Shown here in pieces: positions 17,219-26,642 of a stretch of DNA of 64,000 bases. Every line of letters starts with the position of its first letter. Within the stretch, counting starts at the first letter, position 1. The position numbers were made by a program, and so were the translations under genes. The DNA is from Bacteroidota bacterium. GTDB lineage: Bacteria > Bacteroidota > Bacteroidia > Bacteroidales > F082. The stretch lies in NCBI GenBank assembly GCA_023396415.1, contig JAEWWJ010000069.1, positions 1 through 64,000 on the forward strand, in the 5' to 3' direction. Below the pieces are notes generated by a model. That model had not been told where the DNA came from and did not search any database. It was given only the letters and a program-made list of their open reading frames with translations.

Positions 17219-18356
17219 TGGCATCAGGATTTTGTGTTTTTTTTGCAACTTCTTTGCTCACGCTGAGGATGATCCCTAACGAAAGACTTGTAAACCAAAT
17301 GGAGGTTCCTCCCATACTTACTAAGGGAAGGGGTTGTCCGGTAACCGGAAGGATGTCAACAGCCACACCCATATTGATCATGGCTTGAAAAACCAAACTA
17401 AAGGCCACCCCAATAGTGAGAAATGCGCCAAAAGTTTGGGGTATTTTGGTTACAATGACCACGGCTCGAAACAGAAGAATCATGTAAAGCAAAACAATAA
17501 AAGCCCCTCCCAATAAGCCATATTCTTCAATAATGATGGCAAAAATAAAGTCGGAATAGGGGTGGGGTAAAAAGTTGCGCTGAGTGCTGTTTCCGGGAGC
17601 TTTACCAAAAATGCCACCACTGGCAATGGCGATCTTGGCTTGCTCTGTTTGGTAGTTATCGCCCGTGCCGTTCACATAGTTTTCGATCCGATTTTTCCAA
17701 GTCACCAAGCGGCCTTGATTCTGTTCAGGCAGTTGTGATAAGATAAAAATGAAAATAATGAGGACCACCGTTCCTAAACCAATGAGGCCAAAAATATATT
17801 TCATATTGACGCGGCCAATAAACAACAAAACGAGGCTGGTGGCAAAAAGCATTCCTGCTGTGGAAAAGTTGGCAGGAAGAATCAGAAACACCACCAACAA
17901 AACCGGAATCATTAAGGGAACAAAAGCCGACTTAAAATCTTTGATGTTGTCTTGTTTTTTGGTGAGCAATCGGGCCAAATACATGATGAGGGTAAGTTTG
18001 GCCAAATCGGAGGTTTGAAATGTGAGGTTAAACGGAAGCGGAATCACACGTTTGGCGTCGTTCAAATCAAGTCCAAACAATAGGGTGAAAAGCAACAAAG
18101 GAATACTTATCCATAGTGCAACTTGGAAAAGGGGTGAAAAATAGACGTATTTTATTTTATGAGCTAAGTACATGAAAACCATACCTAAAGCAAGGATGAT
18201 AAAATGCTTCATCATATAATATTCGGTGTTTCCCGACTTAAACTTATATGCTAATGTTCCGCTGGAGCTGTAAACAGCCAACAACGAAAATACCGACAGT
18301 AGTAGCACTACTGCCCATATCACCTTATCGCCTTTGATTTCTTTTAAGATTCCCAT
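17187..18356 (-). CDS. ftsW: SEDS peptidoglycan polymerase FtsW
   Basis: A 389-residue polytopic membrane protein of the SEDS family, the septal glycan polymerase partner of FtsI. About ten hydrophobic helices are visible. The conserved SEDS segments are ANFSTAGMLFATSLVLLFIGRV, the extracellular loop with the NYQTEQAKIAIASGGIFGKAPGNSTQRNFLPHPYSDFIFAIIIEEYG blocks (given here only as landmarks), and PLPLVSMGGTSIWFTSLSLGI. It sits between murD and murG. RodA is the alternative, but the dcw location favours FtsW. Confidence 0.95.
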   Translation of the reverse strand: MGILKEIKGDKVIWAVVLLLSVFSLLAVYSSSGTLAYKFKSGNTEYYMMKHFIILALGMVFMYLAHKIKYVYFSPLFQVALWISIPLLLFTLLFGLDLNDAKRVIPLPFNLTFQTSDLAKLTLIMYLARLLTKKQDNIKDFKSAFVPLMIPVLLVVFLILPANFSTAGMLFATSLVLLFIGRVNMKYIFGLIGLGTVVLIIFIFILSQLPEQNQGRLVTWKNRIENYVNGTGDNYQTEQAKIAIASGGIFGKAPGNSTQRNFLPHPYSDFIFAIIIEEYGLLGGAFIVLLYMILLFRAVVIVTKIPQTFGAFLTIGVAFSLVFQAMINMGVAVDILPVTGQPLPLVSMGGTSIWFTSLSLGIILSVSKEVAKKTQNPDANEAEVAEIYS

Positions 18357-18369
18357 TTGAAAGTTTGAT

Positions 18370-19722
18370 TTATAGCGATTTTACGGCTTGTTTGAATTGG
18401 TTACCGCGGTCCTCATAGTTGTCGAAAAGGTCGAAACTGGCACAGGCAGGTGAAAGCAATACAATTTCGTTCTTAGATGCCAAAAATGAGGACAGTGCAA
18501 CTGCTTGTTCGGCTGAATCAGCATCAAAAATCTGATCGGTAAGCTCCCCAAAGGCTTCACGAATGCGGCTGTTGTCTTTTCCTAAACAAACAATGGCCTT
18601 CACTTTTTCGCGAACCAAAGGAACTAAAATGCTGTAATCATTGCCTTTGTCCACGCCGCCAACAATCCAAACGATGGGTTTATTAAAACTCTCGAGCGCG
18701 TACCAAGTCGAATTTACATTGGTTGCCTTTGAATCGTTGTAGTAGCTAATACCATGCACATTAGCAACATATTCGAGCCTGTGCTCAATATTTTGGTAGT
18801 CAGAAAGGCTCTTTTTTATGCTTTCATTTCTTATGCCAATGAGCTTTGCAGCAATTCCGGCTGCCATGTTGTTGTAGGTATTGTGTTTTCCTTGTAAAGC
18901 CAGTTCTTCTAATGTCATGGTGAAAGGATTGGATTTGATGTTGATGGTTAAATTGTTTTGCTCAATGGAGGCACCCTCCTGCAGAGGTCTTGATCCAAGA
19001 GTGAAAGAAAAAGTTTGTGCTTGTGGTTTGAATTTTTTAATCTGATGAAGTGTTTCTTGATCATCGGCACAAAAAACAAAGGCATTGCTATCGGATTGGT
19101 TCATGGTAATACGCATTTTGGAGGCTGCATAATTTTGCATGTCGCCTTGATAGCGGTCGAGATGGTCGGGTGTGATGTTGGTAAGGATAGCAAGGTCGGG
19201 TTTGAAGTCAACAATACCATCCAGCTGAAAGCTGCTGAGTTCAAGGACAAAGTAATCGTGATCGCCCCGAGCCAAAACGGCAGCAAAGCTTTTGCCCACA
19301 TTGCCTGCAACACAAACGTCTAAACCGGCATTTTTCAACAGGTGACCGATCAAAAGACTGGTGGTGGTTTTGCCGTTGCTTCCGGTAACAGCAATGATGT
19401 AAGCGCTGGTAAACCATGATGCAAACTCAATTTCTGAAATCACTTCAACCGAATGAAGTTGTTGGATGATAGCGGCATCGTTGGGAATACCCGGACTTTT
19501 AATCACCAAGTCGCAAGCGGCAAGTTTTGGCAAGCTGTGCCCTCCTTCTTCAAATGTGATGTTGTGTTGAGTGAGTATTTCTTTGTAACGAGGGGGGATA
19601 ACAGCAGCATCGGAAACGAAAACCCGCAAGCCTTTGCTCACTGCAAGTAATGCAGCACCCGTGCCGCTTTCGCTGCCTCCGAGTATGGCAATATGCCGGT
19701 AATTGTTTCTTTTTTGATTCAT
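18370..19722 (-). CDS. murD: UDP-N-acetylmuramoyl-L-alanine--D-glutamate ligase MurD
   Basis: A 450-residue cytoplasmic Mur ligase adding D-glutamate. The N-terminal UDP-binding domain starts with IAILGGSESGTGAALLA. The ATP loop is GSNGKTTTS (about 114-122), followed by LELSSFQLDGI, NITPDHLDRY and the C-terminal domain with YYNDSKATNVNSTWYAL and VWIVGGVDKGNDY. All are MurD hallmarks. It lies 4 bp after mraY and 13 bp before ftsW. Confidence 0.96.
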   Translation of the reverse strand: MNQKRNNYRHIAILGGSESGTGAALLAVSKGLRVFVSDAAVIPPRYKEILTQHNITFEEGGHSLPKLAACDLVIKSPGIPNDAAIIQQLHSVEVISEIEFASWFTSAYIIAVTGSNGKTTTSLLIGHLLKNAGLDVCVAGNVGKSFAAVLARGDHDYFVLELSSFQLDGIVDFKPDLAILTNITPDHLDRYQGDMQNYAASKMRITMNQSDSNAFVFCADDQETLHQIKKFKPQAQTFSFTLGSRPLQEGASIEQNNLTINIKSNPFTMTLEELALQGKHNTYNNMAAGIAAKLIGIRNESIKKSLSDYQNIEHRLEYVANVHGISYYNDSKATNVNSTWYALESFNKPIVWIVGGVDKGNDYSILVPLVREKVKAIVCLGKDNSRIREAFGELTDQIFDADSAEQAVALSSFLASKNEIVLLSPACASFDLFDNYEDRGNQFKQAVKSL

Positions 19723-19726
19723 TTTA

Positions 19727-20968
19727 TTAGCGGAGTTTCAAGGTGATGATGGTGAGAATAGCAAGAAAAATCCCCACGATTTGAAAGCGAAGTACAATTT
19801 TCGGCTCAGGAAATCCCAGTTTTTGAAAGTGATGGTGCAAGGGTGCCATTTTAAAAATGCGCCGCCCGGCACCATATTTCTTTTTGGTGAATTTGAAATA
19901 GCTCACTTGCATGATCACCGAAAGACTTTCAGCCAAAAATATTCCACATAGAATGGGCATCAACAACTCTTTTCTGATAAGAATTGCAAAAACAGCAATA
20001 ATTCCGCCTATGGCCAGGCTGCCGGTATCGCCCATAAAAACTTGGGCAGGGTAGGAGTTGTACCACAAAAATCCTATCGTTGCACCAACAAAGGCGCTGA
20101 TAAAAATGGTGAGTTCACCTGTGTTGGGCAAGTACATGATATTGAGGTAGTCAGCAAAGATGATGTTGCCCGAAACCCATGCCAAAATGCCAAGTGTGGC
20201 CCCAATAATAGCCGAAGTTCCGGTGGCCAAACCATCCATGCCATCGGTAAGGTTGGCGCCATTGCTGATGGAGGTGATGATAATGATCACTATGGGAATG
20301 AAAATCAAAAAGGCCCATTTCTCATGTCCGTCTCCCATCCAGCGCAACAAAGAAGCATAGTCGAATTCGTTGTTTTTGATAAAAGGGATAGTGGTTTTAG
20401 TTGAACGAAATTCTTCAATTAAAAACCTAGATGTAGGACCGGTTTCGCCCACCATTTCAATCAGTTGATCGCTAGAAACCCTTGATTTTTCGCGCATTAC
20501 AACTGAATTATCAAAATACATTGTAACACTAACAATAAGTCCAAGAACCACTTGACCGTAAATTTTTAGTTTGCCCGGCAATCCTTTCTTATCTTTTTTG
20601 AACACTTTAATATAGTCGTCAATAAAACCAATTCCGCCTAGCCAAACGGTGGTAAAAATCATCAATATGATATAGGTGTTGTCGAGCTTGGTGAACAGTA
20701 GAGCCGGAATAACAATGGCAGCAATAATAATAAGCCCACCCATTGTTGGTGTTCCTTGTTTTTCAATTTGCCCCTCCAGACCTAAATCGCGCACTGTTTC
20801 GCCAACCTGTTTTTTGTTGAGGTAATTGATCCATCTTTTGCCAAAAACCAAGGTGATGAGAAGTGACGTTAAAACGGCCGCACCAGCCCTGAAAGAGATG
20901 TATTGAAACACCTGCGCTCCAGGCAAGTCAAAGGCTTTATCCAAATATGTAAACAGATAGTACAGCAT
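19727..20968 (-). CDS. mraY: Phospho-N-acetylmuramoyl-pentapeptide transferase MraY
   Basis: A 413-residue polytopic membrane enzyme that makes lipid I. The start is the ATG at 20968 ([19 protein letters not shown]), one base after the murE stop. Landmark motifs are [29 protein letters not shown], the catalytic segment [12 protein letters not shown], and [19 protein letters not shown]. The insert of about 60 residues around [14 protein letters not shown] is typical of Bacteroidota MraY, which explains the extra length over the 360-residue enzyme of E. coli. Confidence 0.96.
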   Translation of the reverse strand: MLYYLFTYLDKAFDLPGAQVFQYISFRAGAAVLTSLLITLVFGKRWINYLNKKQVGETVRDLGLEGQIEKQGTPTMGGLIIIAAIVIPALLFTKLDNTYIILMIFTTVWLGGIGFIDDYIKVFKKDKKGLPGKLKIYGQVVLGLIVSVTMYFDNSVVMREKSRVSSDQLIEMVGETGPTSRFLIEEFRSTKTTIPFIKNNEFDYASLLRWMGDGHEKWAFLIFIPIVIIIITSISNGANLTDGMDGLATGTSAIIGATLGILAWVSGNIIFADYLNIMYLPNTGELTIFISAFVGATIGFLWYNSYPAQVFMGDTGSLAIGGIIAVFAILIRKELLMPILCGIFLAESLSVIMQVSYFKFTKKKYGAGRRIFKMAPLHHHFQKLGFPEPKIVLRFQIVGIFLAILTIITLKLR

Positions 20969-20969
20969 A

Positions 20970-22445
20970 TCAGGTGGTTTGAGGTGTTGATTGCAGCAGT
21001 TGATAGAGAATTTCTTTGTCATCGAACGGATGACGCACGCCGTTGACTTCTTGGTATTTCTCGTGTCCTTTTCCGGCAACGAGAATGATGTCGCCCGGTT
21101 TTGCCATCAGCGCCGCCGTTTTAATAGCTTCCCTTCTGTCGGCAATGACAAGGTGTTTTTTAGCATGCTGTGCTGCAAGGCCTTTGCGCATATCTTCGAG
21201 AATGGCCTGCGGATCTTCGTTGCGCGGATTGTCGGAGGTTAAAATAAGGATGTTGCTCCATTGGGCAGCAATTTGCGCCATGATGGGCCTTTTGGTTGCA
21301 TCGCGGTTGCCTCCCGCCCCGGCAATGGTGATCAGCTGCTCCTGATGGGTGCGGATGGTGTCAATGGTTTTTAAAACATTGAGCAGAGCATCGGGGGTGT
21401 GGGCATAATCAACAATTCCGATGATGCCTTCGTTGGATCGCATCCATTCAAAACGTCCTTCAGCACTTTGCAGACGGCTTATTCCGGTGAGGATTTCGAG
21501 TTTCGGCAGTCCTAAAAGTTCGGCAGCCGCGTATATGGCCAACAAATTGCTGGCGTTAAATTGCCCGATGAGTTGGGTGAAAATTTCGTGTCCTTCGATG
21601 TTCAAGATCAGGCCTTCAAAATGATTTTCAAGGATACGGGCCTTGTAATCGGCCATATTTTGAAGGCTATAGGTTTTTATTTTAGCACGGGTATTTTGCG
21701 TCATGAACATGCCGTTTTTGTCATCCACATTCACCAGAGCAAAGGCTTCTTTTGTCAAGAGATCGAAGAATAGTTTTTTTGCATCGCGGTAGGCGGCAAA
21801 ACTGCCATGATAGTCGAGGTGATCATGGGTGAGGTTGGTGAAAATTCCACCGCTAAAATGCAGCCCGAAAGTGCGCATTTGAACCATTGCATGGGAGCTG
21901 ACTTCTATAAAGGCGTAAGTGCAGCCTGCCAAAACCATCTCATTCAATAGCGCATTGATGCTAACGGGATCGGGGGTGGTGTGCGTGGCGGGTAGCGTTT
22001 TCGATCCAATTTTATTGCAAATTGTCGAAAGCAGCCCTGCAGCATAACCAGCCTCTTGAAAGAGTTGATGGAGTAGTGTTACAATAGTGGTTTTGCCGTT
22101 TGTGCCTGTGACCCCGATGAGTTTGAGTTTCCTCGAAGGATGATCGAAAAAACCGGCGGCTGATAGGGCTAAGCTGTAAGCGCTGTTTTCAACCACAACA
22201 AAACTACATTGATCGGGTATATGATTGGGGAGTCGTTCACAAACAACCACTTCGGTTCCGTTTTCAATTGCTGCTTCAATAAAAGTATGCCCATCGGAAA
22301 CGGTTCCTTTAATTGCAAAAAAGATCTTGCCTTTTTCTGCCTTTCGAGAGTCGAAAGTAAGGCCTGTGATGGTTCTGTCGTTGCTGCCATGTAGGGCAAC
22401 AACCGGTAGATCAGCAAGAATTTGGGTCAGTTTTTTTTCCATCAC
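20970..22445 (-). CDS. murE: UDP-MurNAc-tripeptide synthetase MurE (meso-DAP type)
   Basis: A 491-residue Mur ligase. The N-terminal domain contains [20 protein letters not shown]. The ATP loop [10 protein letters not shown] is at 111-120. DNPR at 405-408 is the motif specific for meso-diaminopimelate as third residue, so the wall should be DAP-type. The start lies within ATGATGG, where the ftsI stop TGA also sits; Met1 or Met2 are both possible. mraY follows after one base. Confidence 0.96.
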   Translation of the reverse strand: MMEKKLTQILADLPVVALHGSNDRTITGLTFDSRKAEKGKIFFAIKGTVSDGHTFIEAAIENGTEVVVCERLPNHIPDQCSFVVVENSAYSLALSAAGFFDHPSRKLKLIGVTGTNGKTTIVTLLHQLFQEAGYAAGLLSTICNKIGSKTLPATHTTPDPVSINALLNEMVLAGCTYAFIEVSSHAMVQMRTFGLHFSGGIFTNLTHDHLDYHGSFAAYRDAKKLFFDLLTKEAFALVNVDDKNGMFMTQNTRAKIKTYSLQNMADYKARILENHFEGLILNIEGHEIFTQLIGQFNASNLLAIYAAAELLGLPKLEILTGISRLQSAEGRFEWMRSNEGIIGIVDYAHTPDALLNVLKTIDTIRTHQEQLITIAGAGGNRDATKRPIMAQIAAQWSNILILTSDNPRNEDPQAILEDMRKGLAAQHAKKHLVIADRREAIKTAALMAKPGDIILVAGKGHEKYQEVNGVRHPFDDKEILYQLLQSTPQTT

Positions 22446-24559
22446 ATCATCAGAGTTAGGGTTATCAATTGTCCGTTTACAACCACCTCTCCGGGAGCAA
22501 CAGATTGTGTAATCACTCTTCCTTGACCCGAGAGGTTGGTTTTTAATCCCATATTCTCTAAAATGAAAATGGCATCTTTCGCATTCATCCCCATCACATC
22601 TGGTACTATACCGGTCTGTATTTCAGCGGGTTTAAGTTGCATGGAGTATTTTTTTGCTTCCATTTCAATCCAAGTAGTGCCGCGCATATTTTGGTTCATG
22701 CTCACCCCAAGTTTGCCATACAAGGCATAAATATCTTCTTGAAAAACTTTGCCTTTTGTAGCAGGCACGGTGAGGGTGTCGGGCTTTTGAACGATAACAC
22801 CATCGTGAATATCAGGACGGGTTGCATAAACTTTATCGGCTATCTCTTTAAAAACCGGTGCAGCCACCGCACCTCCATAAATCTTTCCCGCCGATGGATT
22901 GCTAACGACCACAATGCAGGTGTATTTTGGGTTTCCGGCCGGAAAATATCCTGCGAAAGAGGCGTTGTAGTTTTGTTTATTGTAACCTTTTTTTCCTGAG
23001 GCAATTTGTGCTGTTCCGGTTTTGCCGGCAATTTTAAATGGACTTTTACTCAAAAACTTTGCTGTTCCATTTTCGACAACACCCTCTAAAAGTCTTTTAG
23101 CAGAGTCAATTGTTTTTTGCGAGGCAATAGATTCGCTGAGCACAATGGGTTCAAACTTTTGAGTGATGGTGTTTCCATGCCTTATTTCTTTCACAAATTG
23201 GGGTTTCACCATAACGCCGTTGTTGGCTACAGCATTATAAAATGTTAGCATTTGGAGCGGAGTCATGGTAATCTCGTATCCTATTGACATCCAAGGAAGT
23301 GAGGTGCCATACCAATTTTGTTTGTCAGACGGGTGTTTGATATAAGGTTTTCGTTCACCGGGTATTTCAATGCCGAGTGGCTGGTTGAGGCGCATGGCAT
23401 AGAGCTTGTCAATAAAGTTTTTTGGGTTGTCTTTGTAGGCATTCCAAACAAGTTTCGAGATGGCCACATTGGATGACTTTTCAAAAGCTTCTCTCACAGT
23501 GATTCTGCCGTTGCGAATGGAATGAACATCTTTCATCGTGCGCGAATAATAATTGATTTGGCCATTGCCAATGTTCATGCTGTCGCTGAGGCGAATTTTG
23601 TTGTCTTCAAGAAGAACCATCATAGAAGCCAACTTAAAAGTTGAACCGGGTTCCACGCTTTCGGCAATAGCGTAGTTGTACGACTCGCGGTAAAGGCCCG
23701 TTTTTTTATCAATGGAAAGGTTTGAGATGGCAACGATCTGTCCGGTAGCTACCTCCATAAGAATGGCACATCCTTGCTCGGCTTCATTTTCTTGAAGGTT
23801 GCGGCGGAGTGCACTTTCTGCAACATCTTGGATGTTCACATCAAGCGTGCTGATGATGTCATTTCCGTTGATGGGCTCAACGGCGTTTTCGTCGAAGAGG
23901 GGTTTCCAATCGCCGTTGTTGATGCGACGTTTTACTTGTTTGCCATCAATACCTTTGAGCTTATCATCATAAGCACCTTCGATGCCAACGAAAATGTTAA
24001 TACGGCTATTTTCGTAGCCTATAGTTCTATTGGCCAATGCTTTAAAAGGTTTTTCGCGCTTGCTTCCCGGAATCAAAATCAGGCCGCCGCTGTATTTGCC
24101 TTTGTTTAGAATAGGAAGTTTTCGCAATGCTTTTACCTCGGCGTAGGTAGCCCTTATTTTGATGAGCCAATACCGATTGCCTTGGGCACGCTCGCGGCGC
24201 AAATCGGCCAAATACTCTCTTTTGTTTTTATGCGGAAAAATACGCGCCAAACCCTCAGCCAAGGAGTCAACTTTGGTGTTAAAGGTTTCGTCGCTGATGA
24301 GGTTAGAAGCCACATCCATCCTCACTTCAAAAACCGGAACGGTGGTTGCGAGCAATGAACCATCAGCTGATAGAATGTTTCCGCGCATGGCTTCGATGCC
24401 AAAAACTTTAATTTCTTGTTGCTCTGCCTTGTTCAGAAGTTCTGCTTTAAGTGCCGTTTGGATGTAAACAATCTTTCCAATGATCACCATGGCAGCAATC
24501 AGCATCAAGGCATAAATAAAATATACCCGCCTGAGAATTTCAGTTTTTGGATTTGTCAT
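22442..24559 (-). CDS. ftsI: Septal transpeptidase FtsI/PBP3 with C-terminal PASTA domain
   Basis: A 705-residue class B penicillin-binding protein, anchored by one helix at about 11-33. The dimerisation domain is followed by the transpeptidase domain with catalytic S306-x-x-K309 (STFK), S362-x-N364 (SSN) and K513-T-G (KTGTAQ). A single PASTA domain fills about 640-705 (VPDVMGMNAKDAIFILENMG). It cross-links septal peptidoglycan with FtsW. Its first codon overlaps the ftsL-like stop, and its stop overlaps the murE start. Confidence 0.95.
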   Translation of the reverse strand: MTNPKTEILRRVYFIYALMLIAAMVIIGKIVYIQTALKAELLNKAEQQEIKVFGIEAMRGNILSADGSLLATTVPVFEVRMDVASNLISDETFNTKVDSLAEGLARIFPHKNKREYLADLRRERAQGNRYWLIKIRATYAEVKALRKLPILNKGKYSGGLILIPGSKREKPFKALANRTIGYENSRINIFVGIEGAYDDKLKGIDGKQVKRRINNGDWKPLFDENAVEPINGNDIISTLDVNIQDVAESALRRNLQENEAEQGCAILMEVATGQIVAISNLSIDKKTGLYRESYNYAIAESVEPGSTFKLASMMVLLEDNKIRLSDSMNIGNGQINYYSRTMKDVHSIRNGRITVREAFEKSSNVAISKLVWNAYKDNPKNFIDKLYAMRLNQPLGIEIPGERKPYIKHPSDKQNWYGTSLPWMSIGYEITMTPLQMLTFYNAVANNGVMVKPQFVKEIRHGNTITQKFEPIVLSESIASQKTIDSAKRLLEGVVENGTAKFLSKSPFKIAGKTGTAQIASGKKGYNKQNYNASFAGYFPAGNPKYTCIVVVSNPSAGKIYGGAVAAPVFKEIADKVYATRPDIHDGVIVQKPDTLTVPATKGKVFQEDIYALYGKLGVSMNQNMRGTTWIEMEAKKYSMQLKPAEIQTGIVPDVMGMNAKDAIFILENMGLKTNLSGQGRVITQSVAPGEVVVNGQLITLTLMM

Positions 24560-24951
24560 GGCTGGGGGTTTTTGGGTACCACAATCTTCTCAACAGGTTC
24601 AACCGACTCTTTGATGCCCGTACTTATCAGTTTGCGGGCAATTTCCGATTGTTTGCTTTCGTGCATCACGGTAGATTTACCGTAGATGTATTCAAATTGT
24701 AATTCTTTGATTTCACGGTTAATACGATCAATGTTGCGGCTGGTGGCTTCGGTGTAGTAATTGTTTCCGATATAAACCAAAGCCAATCCGGTCAAAAACA
24801 AAATGAAACGTGTTTGTTTTACTGCCCAATCATGTGCCAGAAACTCGCCGCCCAAAACATCATGAAAGGCACTGGAAAAGATATTCCTCTTTTTCGAGCC
24901 TTTTTTCTTGGTCTTCGCGCTTTGTTCGGTATATGTTTCTTGCTCTTTCAC
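24556..24951 (-). CDS. ftsL: FtsL-like cell division protein
   Basis: A 131-residue bitopic protein. A long cytoplasmic segment with Lys/Ser-rich sequence (TKKKGSKKRNIFSSAF) precedes one membrane helix at about 49-66 (RFILFLTGLALVYIGNNYY). A short extracytoplasmic coiled-coil-like stretch follows (RNIDRINREIKELQFEYIY, residues 71-89). FtsL is poorly conserved. The assignment rests on the topology, the coiled coil and the position between rsmH and ftsI with a 4-nt overlap. Confidence 0.82.
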   Translation of the reverse strand: MKEQETYTEQSAKTKKKGSKKRNIFSSAFHDVLGGEFLAHDWAVKQTRFILFLTGLALVYIGNNYYTEATSRNIDRINREIKELQFEYIYGKSTVMHESKQSEIARKLISTGIKESVEPVEKIVVPKNPQP

Positions 24952-24953
24952 GG

Positions 24954-25847
24954 TTATTTCTTTTCAGCTATGCGTAAATGGGCACTTCTTGCTCTGCTAT
25001 TGCGTTCAATTTCTGCCGCGTCGGGCACGATGGCTTTGCGCGTAATCAGCTGAAACGGACTGAGGTTGTTTCCGAAAAAATCTTTCTCGGCTTCGCCGGA
25101 TAACTTTCCGGACTTCATAAAATTTTTCACCATTCTGTCTTCTAACGAATGATAAGAAATAACCACCAATCTGCCGCCCGGACGAAGCACATCGCAGGCT
25201 TGTTGGAGTAATGTTTCTAAGGCTTGCATTTCTTGGTTTACTTCAATACGCAGTGCCTGAAATAGTTGCGCTAAATATTTATTTTCTTTACCAAAAGGAA
25301 GTTGTTTTTTAACTGCCTGCTTGAGATCGGTGGTGGTGGTGATAGGTTTTATAGCGCGCGCCTCAACGATGGACAATGCCATGCGGTAAGCGTTGCGCAA
25401 TTCTCCGTAAGTGACAAATATTTTCGAGAGGTCTTCTACCGAATAACTGTTTACAATGTCGGACGCCGAAATAGGGTTGTTTTGGTCCATCCGCATATCG
25501 AGCAAGCCATCAAATCGTGTTGAAAAACCCTTTTCTGGAACATCAAACTGATAGGAAGAAACACCCAAATCGGCTAAAATGCCATCCACCTTATTTTGCT
25601 GGTGCAACAGCAAAAAGTTTTTTAAATACTTGAAATTCTGTGGGATAAATGTAAATCGAGGATCGTCAAAGCTGTTTTTGGCTGCATCTTGGTCTTGGTC
25701 GAAACCAAAAAGATGCCCGTCAGTAAGTTGCGAAAGAATCAACTGTGAATGGCCGCCACCCCCAAAAGTAACGTCCACATACGTTCCGTTTGGACGCAGG
25801 TTCAAACCTTGAACACTTTCGTGCAAAAGAACTGGAGTGTGGTACAT
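24954..25847 (-). CDS. rsmH: 16S rRNA (cytosine(1402)-N(4))-methyltransferase RsmH
   Basis: A 297-residue SAM-dependent methyltransferase acting on C1402 of 16S rRNA in the P site. The start HTPVLLHESVQGLNL is typical. The SAM site is TYVDVTFGGGGHSQLIL, followed by DGILADLGVSSYQFD and RGFS-type segment GFSTRFDGLLDMRMD. The C-terminal landmarks are FQALRIEVNQEMQAL and VVISYHSLEDRMVKNF. It is the second gene of the dcw cluster, 11 bp after mraZ. Confidence 0.96.
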   Translation of the reverse strand: MYHTPVLLHESVQGLNLRPNGTYVDVTFGGGGHSQLILSQLTDGHLFGFDQDQDAAKNSFDDPRFTFIPQNFKYLKNFLLLHQQNKVDGILADLGVSSYQFDVPEKGFSTRFDGLLDMRMDQNNPISASDIVNSYSVEDLSKIFVTYGELRNAYRMALSIVEARAIKPITTTTDLKQAVKKQLPFGKENKYLAQLFQALRIEVNQEMQALETLLQQACDVLRPGGRLVVISYHSLEDRMVKNFMKSGKLSGEAEKDFFGNNLSPFQLITRKAIVPDAAEIERNSRARSAHLRIAEKK

Positions 25848-25858
25848 TTTTAATGTGT

Positions 25859-26314
25859 TTACAGTTTATCACCAAATTTTTCAAAAAGCACTCTTTGAAA
25901 TTCTTCTTGCGTAAGCTCCTCCAAGGTGGCCTTGAAGGCATCTTTGTCCCAAATTTCCATATAGTGTGATAAAGAGTTGATGACCACATCTTTAGTTAGT
26001 CCGATCTCTTCAATCATCGTTTTTGGAATTTGTAACCTTTTGTTGCTGTCAACCTTCACCAAACGTGCTCCTGCATTGTATTTACGCACAACGTCAATGT
26101 TGGATTTCACAAACTGGCTCAGGCTGTTGAGTTTTTCTTGCGTCGCCATCCAATGGTCAACAGTAAAAAGTTCGATACACTTGCTATACAAACCGGGGCG
26201 TATGACAAATCCTTTCTCCAACAAATCTCCAAGTTGTTCCTGGAAATCAGCAGAAATCATCAACCGTCCTTTGGCGTCGAGCTTACATTGATGTGTACCA
26301 ATTGGATATTTCAA
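25859..26314 (-). CDS. mraZ: Transcriptional regulator MraZ (TTG start)
   Basis: A 151-residue protein with two tandem SpoVT/AbrB-like DNA-binding halves, residues about 5-52 (GTHQCKLDAKGRLMISADF) and 80-125 (NAGARLVKVDSNKRLQIPKTMIEEIG). It heads the dcw cluster and in other bacteria represses it by binding repeats upstream of itself. The start codon is TTG at 26314: the frame has a TAA at 26329-26327, no ATG lies between, and the first residues align with the family N-terminus. Candidate operator repeats lie at 26329-26380. Confidence 0.94.
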   Translation of the reverse strand: MKYPIGTHQCKLDAKGRLMISADFQEQLGDLLEKGFVIRPGLYSKCIELFTVDHWMATQEKLNSLSQFVKSNIDVVRKYNAGARLVKVDSNKRLQIPKTMIEEIGLTKDVVINSLSHYMEIWDKDAFKATLEELTQEEFQRVLFEKFGDKL

Positions 26315-26328
26315 AAAAATGTGCTTTT

Positions 26329-26380
26329 ATGTGGTAAAATTACTGCATTTTTCTCCACTCATCTCCATTTTTTACCACAT
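26329..26380 (-). promoter_or_regulatory. Putative MraZ operator: 10-nt-spaced repeats and inverted arms
   Basis: On the minus strand TGGTA (26377-26373), TGGAG (26367-26363) and TGGAG (26357-26353) recur with exact 10-nt periodicity, that is 5-nt boxes with 5-nt spacers. This is the architecture of the MraZ box (TGGGN repeats) described in other bacteria. In addition an 11-bp perfect inverted repeat, ATGTGGTAAAA (26329-26339) and TTTTACCACAT (26370-26380), brackets the array. It lies 15-66 nt before the mraZ start. Confidence 0.6.
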
Positions 26381-26583
26381 TTTTACTCTTTAGGTTACAA
26401 AAATTCCACTTTTTGTTGATGCGATACAGTTATAGTATTCAAAATCAAATAAATAGATGGATAAAAAAGTTATCAACAATCCTGCTTGATTGCCGTTTTC
26501 GTGCTGACTTATCATTAAGATAGTTGTAATTATCAGGAAAAGAATGAGATAGCTTTTTACAAGCTTAGATTTGCGGTTCTTGT

Positions 26584-26613
26584 TGGGTTAAATAGGAAAT
26601 GCGTTATATTTGT
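26584..26613 (+). promoter_or_regulatory. Promoter of the acyltransferase-engB operon
   Basis: TTG at 26584-26586 and TATATTTG at 26606-26613 are 19 nt apart, fitting the Bacteroidetes promoter. The transcript would start about 20 nt before the ATG at 26643. A purine-rich AGAGGAGG at 26634-26641 abuts the start codon, too close for a standard ribosome-binding site. Confidence 0.65.
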
Positions 26614-26642
26614 GAACAATTTTCAATACCGCAGAGGAGGGA

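Larger units (their letters stand above)
26315..26642. other. Divergent intergenic region between mraZ and acyltransferase gene
   Basis: This 328-bp AT-rich region carries the mraZ operator-like array (26329-26380) near the dcw side and a Bacteroidetes promoter (26584-26613) near the plus-strand genes. In between there is a single TTATCAACA (26470-26478), one base off a DnaA box. A clear -7 element for mraZ was not found; AATTTTTG on the minus strand near 26400-26407 is the closest. No ORF is supported. Confidence 0.6.

Noticed and set aside
7605..26478. TTATCAACA words at 7605-7613 and 26470-26478 as DnaA boxes or an origin
   Set aside because: They are single copies far apart, each one base off the consensus, and not clustered; AT-rich sequence gives such words by chance.
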